From Cyclobacteriaceae bacterium (lineage in GTDB: Bacteria > Bacteroidota > Bacteroidia > Cytophagales > Cyclobacteriaceae), in assembly GCA_012033595.1 (NCBI GenBank), contig JAAUQL010000061.1, positions 1-36,143 on the forward strand: a stretch of DNA of 36,143 nucleotides. The letters run 5' to 3'. The notes under the pieces are model-generated. The model was not told the origin of the DNA and made no database searches. It worked only from the letters and a program-made list of their open reading frames with translations. Shown piece after piece: positions 26,399 through 36,110 of this stretch; position 1 is the stretch's first letter, and every line of letters starts with the position of its first letter. The position numbers and the translations under genes are program-made.

Positions 26399-28909
26399 AT
26401 GGCATCATCAAATAAATTTGGAACCTTCGGCGGGGTATTTACTCCTTCTATTCTCACCATCCTCGGCGTCATTATGTACCTGAGGCTTCCCACTATAGTG
26501 GGGCAGGCAGGTCTTTGGGCCACATTGGGCATAGTAATAGTGGCGCACGTCATTTCGCTCACCACAGGCCTTAGCGTGTCTTCTATAGCTACAGACAAAA
26601 AGGTGAAAGCAGGCGGCACCTATTTTATGATTTCCAGAAGCCTTGGCCTGCCCATCGGTGGTACCCTGGGCCTGGCGCTCTTTGTGGGTCTGTCATTTAG
26701 CGTAAGCTTATATGTGATAGGTTTTGCAGAGAGTTTCCTTGCTTACTGGAATTTTGAGGTAAACAAAGAAAACATTCGCATTGCAGGCAGTGCCATACTG
26801 GTACTGGTCACCACCATTACCTTGATCAGCACATCATTGGCCATCAAAACCCAGTACTTTATCATGGCTGCCATCGCACTTTCGCTGGTGTCCGTATTGG
26901 TGGGCAAGCACGACTATGTACCGGTACAAGAGCTTACTGATACCGCCACGACGGTAGTGCCGCTCATGGTGCTATTTGGTATTTTTTTTCCGGCGGTCAC
27001 CGGTTTCGAAGCCGGGGTAAGCATGTCCGGTGACCTCAAGGATCCAAAAAAATCTATCCCGACAGGATCTATCGCGGCCATATTGGTAGGATTGCTCGTG
27101 TACATAGGCCTCACCTTTTTCTTTGCACGTACCGTCAATGCCGACCTGCTGGCCAATGACAAGGAAGTATTGCTAAAGATATCGTGGATTCCTGAGTTGG
27201 TTGTGGCCGGCATTTGGGGCGCTACACTATCGTCGGCGTTGGGCAGTATCTTGGGTGCGCCGAGAATATTGCAAGCCACGGCTGTAGATGGCATTTCGCA
27301 CAGGATATTTTCGAGGGGAGCAGGTAAGGCCAACGAACCGAGAAATGCCCTGCTGCTCACCTTCGTGATCGCCGAAGCAGGCATCCTTATTGGCGAACTG
27401 GATGTAATCGCACGGGTAGTATCGATCTTTTTTATTACTACCTACGGTTTTCTGAACCTGAGCTGTGCCTTCGAGCGCTGGACCAGCGCAGACTTCAGGC
27501 CAGATTTTAAAGCTCCGATCTGGGTGAGCCTGCTGGGAGCTGTGGCTTGCCTGCTGGTGATGATCCAACTCGACTTTTGGGCTACAGTGGCCGCTTCGAT
27601 TGTGCTCGGCATCGTGTTTTTTGTTCTGAAACGCAAAGAACTCACCTTGCAAAGCGGTGATACCTGGAGCGGGGTTTGGGCATCTTTGGTAAAATCGGGG
27701 TTGGAATATCTCAATACCAAGAGCCTTCATACACGCAATTGGCGACCAAATATTCTGATGTTCCACGGTTCGCCCGACAGCCGCCCTCACCTGCTGCAGA
27801 TTGGCAAAGACCTCTGCGGCAAGCTGGGCATATTGACGGCCTTCGAACTATACCTCTCTGACAGCGCCAATGCGGTAAAGCATGAAGAAAATGTGGAAAT
27901 AGAAGAGGACAAGGGCAATGGGCGATATTTTTCGTTGAAATATGCCACCAAAGACATTTATGCAGGCATTGAAGAAATTTCGCGTGTATATGGCTTTTCG
28001 GGCATCAAGCCCAATACCATTCTGATGGGCTGGACACGCAATGAAGACCGACAGGAGGAATACGGGCGGCTTATTTCCAACTTCAATAAAAATGGCCTCA
28101 ACTCCATCTTTCTCAATTTTGATGAGAAGTACGAATTTCGCAACCATCACTCCATCGATATTTGGTGGAGCGGTCACGGCAGCAACCTCGCCTTTGCCAT
28201 CAGCATTATCAGGTACCTCTCTGGCGGAAGCATGTGGAAGGATCCGAAGGTGAGGCTGTATGTACCCACCAGCAACCCACTGCTTACAGAGCGGATATAT
28301 GGCACCCTGGAGCGCATCATAGACCAGTATCGCATAGCTGTGGAAATAAATGTGGTGAACAATGCCCTGGAAAAACTTTCCACCTACCAATTGATTGAGC
28401 GCGAATCTGCCGACACAGACCTGACCATAGTGGGTTTGCCAGACAGAAGGTACGAGCAGATTGGAGACTTTATGGTTGAAATCAACAAGCTATTGCCGCT
28501 GCTGGGTTCTACCTTGCTCATCAATGCTTCCGGCCAATTTGAAGAATACGATCTTGAACTCAATGAAAAGATCAGTACCACCGTACGGAGCAGGGAAGTG
28601 GTGCGCACGCCCATTCCACAATTTATCTTTCCGATGCTCACCGAAGAGATATACCGCCTCGATAAGGAAATGGATGAGATGGTGCATGCCTTCTTCGAAA
28701 AAGCCCTCCTGCCCCATATCATAGAATCTGGTGATTGGCTCGAAAACCTGAAAGAATCAGTAGAAACCACCACACAAAATTTTTTGAAAGCCAGCGAGGT
28801 ACAAGATCAGTACCGCAGAAACAAGGCATTTTTTAAGATCAAAAATGAATTTTACTTTAAAATTACTTCTCTTTTCGAAAAAAACGGAGCTACAAATTTG
28901 CCGAACTAA
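26399..28909 (+). CDS. Cation-chloride cotransporter (SLC12/NKCC-like, APC superfamily)
   Basis: Members move chloride together with sodium and/or potassium across the membrane and regulate cell volume in animals. Seen: KFGTFGGVFTPSILTILGVIMYLRLP at the start of TM1 (about 6-31), further helices through about residue 410, GFEAGVSMSGDLKDP (about 203-217) typical of TM6, and the soluble C-terminal domain from about residue 445 with NWRPNILMFHGSP, as in SLC12 proteins. Residues 740-836 are an extra helical tail. It ends in NGATNLPN just after a seven-A run at 28878-28884; one more A there would join this frame to the downstream ATPase. Ion selectivity cannot be told. The gene is first in a three-gene locus with a large ATPase and an MscS-like channel. 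Confidence 0.88.
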   Translation: MASSNKFGTFGGVFTPSILTILGVIMYLRLPTIVGQAGLWATLGIVIVAHVISLTTGLSVSSIATDKKVKAGGTYFMISRSLGLPIGGTLGLALFVGLSFSVSLYVIGFAESFLAYWNFEVNKENIRIAGSAILVLVTTITLISTSLAIKTQYFIMAAIALSLVSVLVGKHDYVPVQELTDTATTVVPLMVLFGIFFPAVTGFEAGVSMSGDLKDPKKSIPTGSIAAILVGLLVYIGLTFFFARTVNADLLANDKEVLLKISWIPELVVAGIWGATLSSALGSILGAPRILQATAVDGISHRIFSRGAGKANEPRNALLLTFVIAEAGILIGELDVIARVVSIFFITTYGFLNLSCAFERWTSADFRPDFKAPIWVSLLGAVACLLVMIQLDFWATVAASIVLGIVFFVLKRKELTLQSGDTWSGVWASLVKSGLEYLNTKSLHTRNWRPNILMFHGSPDSRPHLLQIGKDLCGKLGILTAFELYLSDSANAVKHEENVEIEEDKGNGRYFSLKYATKDIYAGIEEISRVYGFSGIKPNTILMGWTRNEDRQEEYGRLISNFNKNGLNSIFLNFDEKYEFRNHHSIDIWWSGHGSNLAFAISIIRYLSGGSMWKDPKVRLYVPTSNPLLTERIYGTLERIIDQYRIAVEINVVNNALEKLSTYQLIERESADTDLTIVGLPDRRYEQIGDFMVEINKLLPLLGSTLLINASGQFEEYDLELNEKISTTVRSREVVRTPIPQFIFPMLTEEIYRLDKEMDEMVHAFFEKALLPHIIESGDWLENLKESVETTTQNFLKASEVQDQYRRNKAFFKIKNEFYFKITSLFEKNGATNLPN

Positions 28910-28950
28910 AGCACCTATCAGAAAAAGGAATACATTGGTTTCTCGACCAA

Positions 28951-31482
28951 ATGAATGATAAAGTAGCGTCGATCACCAAGAGCTATAGGATAGAACACCT
29001 CAAAGCAGATTTTAAACTAAAGAAAACTGATGATGCCAGCCTCAAATGGTTGAAAACATGGAAAAAGATCACACACCCATTTGCCAAAAAGAGCATCCCC
29101 GTGTATGTGAATTACCGTGAACTTGCCGAGCATTATATCAAAAACCACCAGATATACATGCTGCAGGAAATTCTGGCCGATTTTGAGTTGTGGTCTTACA
29201 AATTCATCCATGACCTCAAAGTGCAGATCAACAAAATTGACAATTTCATAGATCAGACAGGTCAAATATTTTTGGATGGCAAACTCAGTGAGGCGCAGGT
29301 TTTGGAAGCCAAAGCGCTGATGCTAAAGGATGTGGCACAAAAAGAAGCACAACTGCAGCACCAACAAAATATCATATTACAAACCATGCTGGCCTCCTTT
29401 AGGCGCGAAATCGTGGCCCTGGGCTACAAACTAGAGGAAATAAATGCCAACAAAATGGCGAAAAACAAACAGCAACTGGCAGCTATAGCCTCCAAAGGCA
29501 AAAAACAAATACTGGATTTTCCGGATCAATGGTACGACAAAGCGGTGCTTTACTTCAACAAGCTCAACGCCGACCTGATCATGACTTCTTTTAAAAACCG
29601 CACCATGAAGCTGGTAGATGACTATCGTACCGAAATAGACGTCTATTTTCATAAAAAAATCATCAGGGAAATAAAACGCCTGAAATCGAAAATACAAACA
29701 AACGCCAGCGAACTGGAAAAAATACGAGCCCTTAAAGTAGATATCTCCATCGATACTACCCTTAAGGTGTTCAACGAATTTGAACAGCTCAACCAGGAAG
29801 TAATGAAACTGGTGGATGTACTACCCAAAGAAATGATGCTGCCAAGCGAAGACGATGGTGTGAAAGGCAGCATGGAGCAGGCCATCGTGCCGATATCGAA
29901 AATAAGCCGACATTTTTTCGAATCGCGCTTTGTGGGTCAGGTGGCCGACAGACTAGAAAAAACCGAAGAAGCCGTAGTGCGGCTGGTACACGAAATCAAC
30001 GACCAGATGAACCTGACGCGCTTTAGCATAGACAATCTCGATGACGATACCGGCATTGGCCTGCAAGACAAAGATCAGATCATAAACGAAATGATGATCT
30101 TGCTCGACGAGAAGACCCTGGAGATCGAAATCCTCTATGGAGCCATTTGTCAGCAGTTCGAAAATGCTATGGAAGAGGCTTTTGACCCGCTGGCCTCATA
30201 CAAAATCATAGAGAGTTCCAAGGTCTTTACCACCCAACTGCGCGGCTACCAGAGTCGGCGCATCAAAGACATCCTGGGCTACCGAACCAGGGCCATAGGC
30301 AAATCGGTAATGAAACAACTGGCGCGCGTGTGGTACACCAAAAGCGAAGGAGTGCTGCTGGCCAAAAGGCTCATGGAAACCGAAAACCTGAAATCGCGCA
30401 ATGAAAAAATCCTCGATATTGTGGAGCGCGCAAGCCCGAAGGTGAAGGTGATGAATAGCATACCACATTATTACAAGAGCCTGTTTAGTGGCCGATCCAA
30501 TATTTCGGATGAATTTTGGGTAGAAATGAAACCCGAACAGGAGGCTTTTCTCAAGGCCATTGAGCGCTACAGGCAGGGTAGCAAGGGCGGCATACTGATT
30601 ACCGGCGAACGCAACTGTGGCAAGACCAATCTTTGCCAGCATGTGCTCAAAAAGCAATTTAAAGAAAACCTGGTTTTTCATTTATTCCCACCCATAGAGG
30701 GTTCTACCGATGTACAGGACTTTGCTCATGAGCTCGCCAAAGTGAGTGGCATACATCATCCCAAATCTGAGATATACGAAACTTTGCCCTTTGGCAGCGT
30801 CATCGCTATTCACGACATGGAGCTGTGGTGGGAGCGCTCACCCTCGGGTCTCGGCATGATCATGGAGCTGCTGGCCGATATCGACAAGTACAGCAAGTCT
30901 TATCTATTTGTAATCAATATGAACGTATTTGCTTATGAGCTTATCAACAATGTGCTCAATCTTCAGGATCACCTCATTGGCGTGGTTCGTTGCCAGCCTT
31001 TCGACTCCGAAAACCTCAAAACGATGATCATGAAGCGACATGCTTCCAGTGGATTGAGTTTTGTATTGGAAAACAAGGTTGAGGAAAGCATGTCTCAGCT
31101 AAAAAAAGCCAAGCTCTTTTCCCAGTATTTCGATTTTACCAATGGCAATCCCGGGGTCACGCTCAATGCCTGGCTAAGCAATATCGTGATGTACAAAAAT
31201 GAGCACCTGTTTATCAAATATCCGACACATATCGATACAGAGGTGCTCAATTCGCTGGAAGGTGATGCAGTGGCGCTGCTACAGCAAACTGCCCTGCACA
31301 AGCGAATGGATTTATCGAAGATGATGCGTGTGTTTGGTGTCGAGGCCGATACCATCCAATCGTGGCTCAGGCCTTTGCGCCTCAATGGGCTGATTTCCGA
31401 AAAATCGGAAGGCGTGTTTGTGATCAATCCCTTCGTGGAGCCATTTGTGGTAAAAATGCTTAAACAAAAAGAATTGTTGTGA
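28951..31482 (+). CDS. Large helical P-loop ATPase, partner of the cotransporter and channel
   Basis: 843 residues, no signal peptide, no membrane helices. The first 520 residues are largely alpha-helical with probable coiled coils (about 110-180, 220-290, 340-400). A P-loop follows: GERNCGKT at 552-559 (Lys558), and a Walker B-like VIAIHD at 617-622 before MELWWER. The C-terminal 80 residues (LDLSKMMRVFGV...LRLNGLI) look like a winged helix. The arrangement of ATPase plus winged helix is like AAA+/STAND proteins, but I do not recognise a named family. The frame is open to 28861 with no other start codon; the upstream 30 codons (for example KHLSEKGIHWFLDQ) look coding. It overlaps the next gene by GTGA, so the two are coupled. 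Role unknown; regulation of the cotransporter or channel is inferred. Confidence 0.72.
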   Translation: MNDKVASITKSYRIEHLKADFKLKKTDDASLKWLKTWKKITHPFAKKSIPVYVNYRELAEHYIKNHQIYMLQEILADFELWSYKFIHDLKVQINKIDNFIDQTGQIFLDGKLSEAQVLEAKALMLKDVAQKEAQLQHQQNIILQTMLASFRREIVALGYKLEEINANKMAKNKQQLAAIASKGKKQILDFPDQWYDKAVLYFNKLNADLIMTSFKNRTMKLVDDYRTEIDVYFHKKIIREIKRLKSKIQTNASELEKIRALKVDISIDTTLKVFNEFEQLNQEVMKLVDVLPKEMMLPSEDDGVKGSMEQAIVPISKISRHFFESRFVGQVADRLEKTEEAVVRLVHEINDQMNLTRFSIDNLDDDTGIGLQDKDQIINEMMILLDEKTLEIEILYGAICQQFENAMEEAFDPLASYKIIESSKVFTTQLRGYQSRRIKDILGYRTRAIGKSVMKQLARVWYTKSEGVLLAKRLMETENLKSRNEKILDIVERASPKVKVMNSIPHYYKSLFSGRSNISDEFWVEMKPEQEAFLKAIERYRQGSKGGILITGERNCGKTNLCQHVLKKQFKENLVFHLFPPIEGSTDVQDFAHELAKVSGIHHPKSEIYETLPFGSVIAIHDMELWWERSPSGLGMIMELLADIDKYSKSYLFVINMNVFAYELINNVLNLQDHLIGVVRCQPFDSENLKTMIMKRHASSGLSFVLENKVEESMSQLKKAKLFSQYFDFTNGNPGVTLNAWLSNIVMYKNEHLFIKYPTHIDTEVLNSLEGDAVALLQQTALHKRMDLSKMMRVFGVEADTIQSWLRPLRLNGLISEKSEGVFVINPFVEPFVVKMLKQKELL

Positions 31483-32198
31483 AAATCCTTATCCTCATCA
31501 TTCTCGGCACGCTACTCGCGGCAGCGACTTATGGTTTTCGCAAAGGCAAAAACCAACTAAAGAAAAAAAACAAGACCTTTGGCTACATCATCGAGTGGTT
31601 GCCCATTATTGAGCTTGTGGTGTGGGCATGCTTCTTTTTCTGGGCAAGCGGCTATCTGGCTGCCGGTACCATGGTCGAGTTTGCTGTGCAATTTTTACTC
31701 ATCACACTCATCTTTGTACTTGCTTCGTGGTACCTGCTGCGCGACTACCTTGCGGGCATACAGATCAAATCACGGTTCAGGCTTTCCGCAGGGCAATATT
31801 TTAAATCGGCTCAGGGTAGCGGGCAACTTCGCAAGGTGGGTGTGCTGCTGCTGGAAATCAAAACAGACTCGGGGTGCTACCTCAAAGTGCCCTATGCTCA
31901 AATAGATCAAAAATCCATTATCGTCGCTTTCGAAGAGAAACTTGGGGGTGAAGTATCTTTCAAAATGATATTGCCCAACAAATATGATGAACGGGAAACC
32001 AGGCAAAAAATCACCAGATTGATCCTGAACAGCCCATGGAGTGCATACAAAACACTGCCGGACATCTCTGTGAGCGCTCCGGATGGAAACCATAAAACCT
32101 ATACAGTATCTTGTGTGAGTACGGTGCAAAATGGAGGAATACGGATAAAGGAACTGATAAGACAATCGTTTACGCTGGGAGAGAACGAACTAATGTAA
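31479..32198 (+). CDS. MscS-like mechanosensitive channel protein
   Basis: This is 239 residues, starting at GTG 31479 that overlaps the ATPase stop by four bases. Hydrophobic segments lie at about 2-17, 38-60 and 66-89. The soluble part carries a beta domain of the MscS type: AGQYFKSAQGSGQLRKVGVLLLEIKTDSGCYLKVPYAQI (about 104-142, keeping the Gly pattern and the 'dG-x-x-h-x-h-P' strand), then an alpha/beta end. MscS channels open on membrane stretch and release solutes. The sequence is divergent and shorter than E. coli MscS (286). Its place beside a chloride cotransporter and an ATPase suggests osmotic or ion control, which is an inference. Confidence 0.7.
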   Translation: MKILILIILGTLLAAATYGFRKGKNQLKKKNKTFGYIIEWLPIIELVVWACFFFWASGYLAAGTMVEFAVQFLLITLIFVLASWYLLRDYLAGIQIKSRFRLSAGQYFKSAQGSGQLRKVGVLLLEIKTDSGCYLKVPYAQIDQKSIIVAFEEKLGGEVSFKMILPNKYDERETRQKITRLILNSPWSAYKTLPDISVSAPDGNHKTYTVSCVSTVQNGGIRIKELIRQSFTLGENELM

Positions 32199-32265
32199 GG
32201 CTGAAATGAAAGGTGCGCATAGGTCAATGCTCCTTTACCGTAAAATATGAGCTATAGCTGCCACG

Positions 32266-32696
32266 CTATTTCTTCTCATCAATCGATGTTTTAATATCCA
32301 GCTTGCTGGCCAACGCCAGGTGTACCGGGCATTTGTTGGCTATTTCCAGCAATTTCTTCATTTTTTTGTCATCGAGTTTCCCTTTTATGGTAATTTTCCG
32401 CTCAAATGTGTGGATCTTTTTTTTTGTGGAAGTGCACGATTTGCAATCTTCTTCGTAATCGCGCGAAATGTCCACCCGCACGTGGATCCTCGATACTTCC
32501 CACTCCTTTTTATTGATATACATACGCAGGGTAATGGACGTACAACTGGCCAGCGAAGCGAGCAGGAGGTCATATGGCGACGGGCCCTTGTTGTTGCCTC
32601 CAAGCGATACCGGCTCGTCGCTTAGCCCCATATGCTTCGGCGTGCTTATCTGAGTGGTATAAGATTTTTTGTAATGGCGGTAGCAAAGCTGCTCAT
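32266..32696 (-). CDS. OsmC family protein, frame broken near the N-terminus
   Basis: OsmC/Ohr proteins are thiol-dependent peroxide reductases; related members are of unknown substrate. Seen: DEPVSLGGNNKGPSPYDLLLASLASCTS and NKCPVHLAL, which carry the two conserved cysteines (about residues 52 and 123 of the repaired protein). The last frame starts only at an internal Met. Adding one A to the six-base run at 32665-32670 extends it to an ATG at 32696 with MSSFATAITKK joined to SYTTQISTPKHMGL, which gives 143 residues, the usual length. Convergent with the MscS-like gene. Confidence 0.85.
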
Positions 32697-32913
32697 AGTG
32701 GTATTGGTTTTTTACCCGGATTACCAGAGTTTGTTGATGTTTCTTTGGAAAAGTAAGGAAATTGCGGGGGTTTTACAGGAAAAACACGGAGAGTAGCCCG
32801 GGTTTATCGAATAGGCAGCGAGTTACCACCCAAACGAAAAGACGCCTTCAGGCTCCCGGCCGGCACTTCAATCCCTGCTCTGATATGCCATTTGCTGTTG
32901 TCTCACTCCCGCT

Positions 32914-33081
32914 TCAAGCTCTAAGGCTTTCTATCCGCTTCATCACTTCTTCTGCTTCCACGGCTTTTTGGTCGCTGGCTGCCCTGTTGGTGTGGGACAG
33001 CTTGTACGCTTCGGCTTGCAGCTTTTTGTACCGACGGCTGAGCTTCTCGATTTCTGATTTCTTTCCAAATAATCCAAACAT
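32914..33081 (-). CDS. Small Lacal_2735/DUF6435-type protein
   Basis: 55 residues from ATG at 33081: MFGLFGKKSEIEKLSRRY, then EAYKLSHTNRAASDQKAVEAEEVMKRIESL. The start with MFGLF-x-KKxE and the SHTNRxxSDxKxxEAEEVMKxIE segment are the hallmark of a small helical family found in Flavobacteriia and Cytophagia. No function is known. The open frame runs eight codons farther upstream, but the family starts at MFGLF. It is flanked by 216 bases toward OsmC and by the promoter region of the acyl-CoA synthetase. Confidence 0.75.
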   Translation of the reverse strand: MFGLFGKKSEIEKLSRRYKKLQAEAYKLSHTNRAASDQKAVEAEEVMKRIESLRA

Positions 33082-33457
33082 GACATAAAACAGATCATCA
33101 ATCAAATAGTTTTGATGAAAGCTGATGGAAAAGAGAGAGGGGAGGATTTAGCAGGTGGATCGTGTAGCTAGTTTGCCTTGGCGGAAATACAGAAAATCGG
33201 CAGTTGTGATGCGGAGTGAACAGCAAAGACTGGACAGATGGTGCTATCCGATTTTTTTACATCTCTTCAAAAACCGCAAAACACATCGGCACCAAATATT
33301 GGCCCGTCGGTTTTGAAACAAGCTCAAAAGTCTTGCCTCCGGTTGAGTTTAGCATTTTTCCATTTATTATATTTGAAAAAATTGGCGAACCGATACTTTT
33401 TTAGCTTCCCATACTGCATTTTTCAACATTTTTTTCATCAACAGTTTTATATACATC
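33082..33457. other. Intergenic region between the DUF6435-like gene and the acyl-CoA synthetase
   Basis: 376 bases with no gene I can support. They separate divergently transcribed genes and contain a candidate promoter element at 33368-33375 for the synthetase. Confidence 0.5.
33368..33375 (+). promoter_or_regulatory. Candidate -7 element for the acyl-CoA synthetase
   Basis: TATATTTG matches the Bacteroidota TAnnTTTG consensus. TTG at 33343-33345 lies 22 bases upstream, one or two more than the usual spacer, which makes this the best promoter candidate in the window. It is about 80 bases before the start codon. Confidence 0.4.
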
Positions 33458-35110
33458 ATGGCATTACCATCGACAAATAGCAACAAACAGCAAATTTCCT
33501 ACGATCATGGACTTTCCGATACGCCCTTACTGGGTATGACCATCAGCGAGGCCCTTTGGAAGACCGTCCAAAAATATCCGGATGCTGAAGCACTAGTGGT
33601 GCCTTACCAAAACTACCGCCTCAGCTATCGTGAACTTTGGGACGAAGCCACCAAAGTAGCCAAAGGCATCATGGCATTTGGCATAAAAAAAGGCGACCGG
33701 GTAGGCATTTGGTCTCCCAACCGTTATGAATGGGTTTTGGTGCAATTTGCCACCGCACAAACAGGCGCCATCCTGGTCAATATCAATCCGGCATATAAGT
33801 CTGCCGAGCTGGAATATGCCCTCAGGCAGTCCGAAGTAAGGATGCTCATCATGTCCAGGGGTTTTCGAAAAACCAACTATGTGGATATACTCCATGAAGT
33901 GCGCCCATCGCTCATTCATCTCAAACATATAGTAGTAATGGAAAATGACTGGCAAAACCTGTTGGATGGCGGCAAAAAAATTAGTGATGAACAGCATGCC
34001 GAAGCGGGCCACGATATGCAATTTGACGAGCCGATCAATATCCAATATACATCAGGCACCACGGGCTTTCCCAAAGGCGCCACACTTTCGCACCACAACA
34101 TCCTCAACAATGGTTTTTTTATAGGAGAGCGGCTCAACTACACTGAAAAAGACCGGGTGTGTATTCCAGTGCCTTTGTACCATTGCTTTGGCATGGTGCT
34201 GGCCAATCTGGCGTGCATTACCCATGGCTCGTGCATGGTGTTTACGGGCGAAGCCTTTGAGCCGGCCTCGGTGATGCAGACGGTACAGGACGAAAAATGC
34301 ACCTCATTGTATGGTGTCCCACTTATGTTTATTGCCGAACTCAGCCATCCCGATTTTCATAAGTACGATTTTTCCAGCTTGCGTACCGGCATCATGGCCG
34401 GCGCCTCGTGCCCCGAATCTACCATGAGGGCTGTAAGAGAAAAGATGAACATGACAGAGGTAGGAATATGCTACGGCATGACAGAAACCTCGCCAGTAAG
34501 TACACAGACCTTCATCGACGACAACGAACATCGGCGCTGTGCAACTGTGGGCAAGGTACACCCCCACCTGGAGATTAAAATCATAGACCCCGACACCAAC
34601 AAAATAGTACCTCGGGGTCAGGCAGGCGAGCTATGTACCCGGGGATACTCCGTGATGCTGAAATACTGGAACAACCCCGAAGCCACAGCATCGGTGATAG
34701 ACGACAGCCGATGGATGCATACCGGAGATCTGGCCGAAATGGATGAGGATGGCTATGTGAAAATAGTAGGCCGGATCAAAGACCTGATCATCAGAGGGGG
34801 TGAAAACATTTCTCCATTCGAAATTGAGGAATTTCTGCACAATCACGACGACGTCAATGACATTCAGGTAATTGGCGTACCCGACGATAAATATGGAGAA
34901 GCCGTAATGGCATGGGTGGTGCTGAAAGATGGAGCCACAGTGAGCCCGGCGGAATTGGAAGCTTACTGCCGTGGACAAATAGCGACATTCAAAATCCCAA
35001 AATACTGGAAGTTTGTAAATGAATTTCCTACTACCGTAACAGGTAAAGTGCGTAAAGTGGAGATGCGCGAAATCTCTGCAAAAGAACTCAACCTGCACTA
35101 CCGGCAATGA
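33458..35110 (+). CDS. AMP-forming fatty acyl-CoA synthetase
   Basis: 550 residues of the ANL superfamily. The enzyme activates a carboxylic acid with ATP and loads it on coenzyme A. Motifs seen: the phosphate-binding loop [11 protein letters not shown] at 197-207; YGMTETSP (about 342-349); [37 protein letters not shown] (about 421-457), which carries the hinge and adenine/ribose-binding residues; and the catalytic lysine K530 in TGKVRK. The sequence resembles the ACSF2/FadD-like group that uses medium- to long-chain fatty acids. No signal peptide. The next gene starts 89 bases downstream on the same strand, so co-transcription is possible. Confidence 0.92.
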   Translation: MALPSTNSNKQQISYDHGLSDTPLLGMTISEALWKTVQKYPDAEALVVPYQNYRLSYRELWDEATKVAKGIMAFGIKKGDRVGIWSPNRYEWVLVQFATAQTGAILVNINPAYKSAELEYALRQSEVRMLIMSRGFRKTNYVDILHEVRPSLIHLKHIVVMENDWQNLLDGGKKISDEQHAEAGHDMQFDEPINIQYTSGTTGFPKGATLSHHNILNNGFFIGERLNYTEKDRVCIPVPLYHCFGMVLANLACITHGSCMVFTGEAFEPASVMQTVQDEKCTSLYGVPLMFIAELSHPDFHKYDFSSLRTGIMAGASCPESTMRAVREKMNMTEVGICYGMTETSPVSTQTFIDDNEHRRCATVGKVHPHLEIKIIDPDTNKIVPRGQAGELCTRGYSVMLKYWNNPEATASVIDDSRWMHTGDLAEMDEDGYVKIVGRIKDLIIRGGENISPFEIEEFLHNHDDVNDIQVIGVPDDKYGEAVMAWVVLKDGATVSPAELEAYCRGQIATFKIPKYWKFVNEFPTTVTGKVRKVEMREISAKELNLHYRQ

Positions 35111-35199
35111 AATTTTTGGCAAATCAACCTCTATGTTTGAATAAACTAGCTGCCCTGTCTAAATTGCCCATACATATGTACATCATCAAAATAAATATT

Positions 35200-36057
35200 A
35201 TGAACAAAATATCATTGTTAATCGCCCTGCTGTGCTTCGGCCTTGTTTTAGCTTGTAACACAAAAAATGACAAGACTGATACTGGTAGTGAAGAACAAGC
35301 CACCGAAAATCCGGTCATCAAGCGCATCGCCGAGCTCAAAGCCAATGGCTATGAGATCGTCGATTACCACGCACACCTCAAGGGTGGGCTCACCATGGAA
35401 GAATTGCTGGAACACAGCAAAGAGACAGGCATAGACTATGGAGTGGCTTTTAATGCAGGCATTGGTTTTCCAATCACCGACGACTCCACCCTTATGGCCA
35501 CCATGCAGCAGTACAAGCACTATCCTGTTTATATGGCCATGCAGGCCGAAGGGCGCGAATGGGTCGATATGTTCTCTGACGAAAGCATAGCCATGTTTGA
35601 CTATGTGTTTACAGATGCCATGACCTGGACCGACCGCCAAGGACGACGAATGCGCTTGTGGATGCCCGAGGAGGTATTTATTGATGACAAAGACGACTTT
35701 ATGGATCAGTTGGTGGGCAAAATAGTGGGTGTAATGGCCGAAGAACCCATAGATATTTATGTAAACTCCACCTACCTGCCAGACACGCTACAGCCGGAAT
35801 ATGATGCACTATGGACTGCCGATCGCATGGACAAAGTAATTGAGGCCGCCGTAGCCAACAATGTAGCAATAGAAATAAACGCGCGATACAAAATACCCTC
35901 TGCGGCTTTTATCAAAAGAGCCAAAGCTGCCGGAGCCAGATTTAGTATGGGCACCAACAATGTGGATAAAGACCTGGGGACGCTTGAATACAGCATTGCC
36001 ATGATCGATGAATGTGGCCTGGAACCCGGCGATTTCTTTAAACCGGTAAAAAAATAA
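35200..36057 (+). CDS. Putative lipoprotein with PHP/amidohydrolase-like domain
   Basis: 285 residues from ATG at 35200. I reject the earlier ATG at 35107 because the lipoprotein signal, LIALLCFGLVLAC, begins after the later start; the cysteine is at about residue 19. After a polar linker (about 20-35) comes a TIM-barrel-like domain with DYHAHLKGG (HxH metal motif), TMEELLEHSKETGIDYGVAF, and the ending ARFSMGTNNVDKDLG. This has the order of PHP or amidohydrolase domains, but the usual GSDxH ending is replaced by GTNN. Substrate unknown; the protein should be anchored facing the periplasm. The short gap to the acyl-CoA synthetase suggests an operon. Confidence 0.7.
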   Translation: MNKISLLIALLCFGLVLACNTKNDKTDTGSEEQATENPVIKRIAELKANGYEIVDYHAHLKGGLTMEELLEHSKETGIDYGVAFNAGIGFPITDDSTLMATMQQYKHYPVYMAMQAEGREWVDMFSDESIAMFDYVFTDAMTWTDRQGRRMRLWMPEEVFIDDKDDFMDQLVGKIVGVMAEEPIDIYVNSTYLPDTLQPEYDALWTADRMDKVIEAAVANNVAIEINARYKIPSAAFIKRAKAAGARFSMGTNNVDKDLGTLEYSIAMIDECGLEPGDFFKPVKK

Positions 36058-36062
36058 AGTTT

Positions 36063-36110
36063 GCGGTGTCTTCACCATCTGCCTGGCGGAGGCACCGCTT
36101 TCGTTTTTTG
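36063..36110 (+). terminator. Intrinsic terminator after the PHP-like lipoprotein gene
   Basis: GCGGTGTC (36063-36070) pairs with GGCACCGC (36091-36098) to make an 8-bp stem with one G-T pair, then a T-rich tract to 36109. It starts five bases past the stop codon. Confidence 0.7.

Noticed and set aside
35107-35199. Earlier ATG for the PHP-like lipoprotein, overlapping the acyl-CoA synthetase stop
   Set aside because: It would put 31 mixed residues before a complete lipoprotein signal peptide, which must be N-terminal to work.
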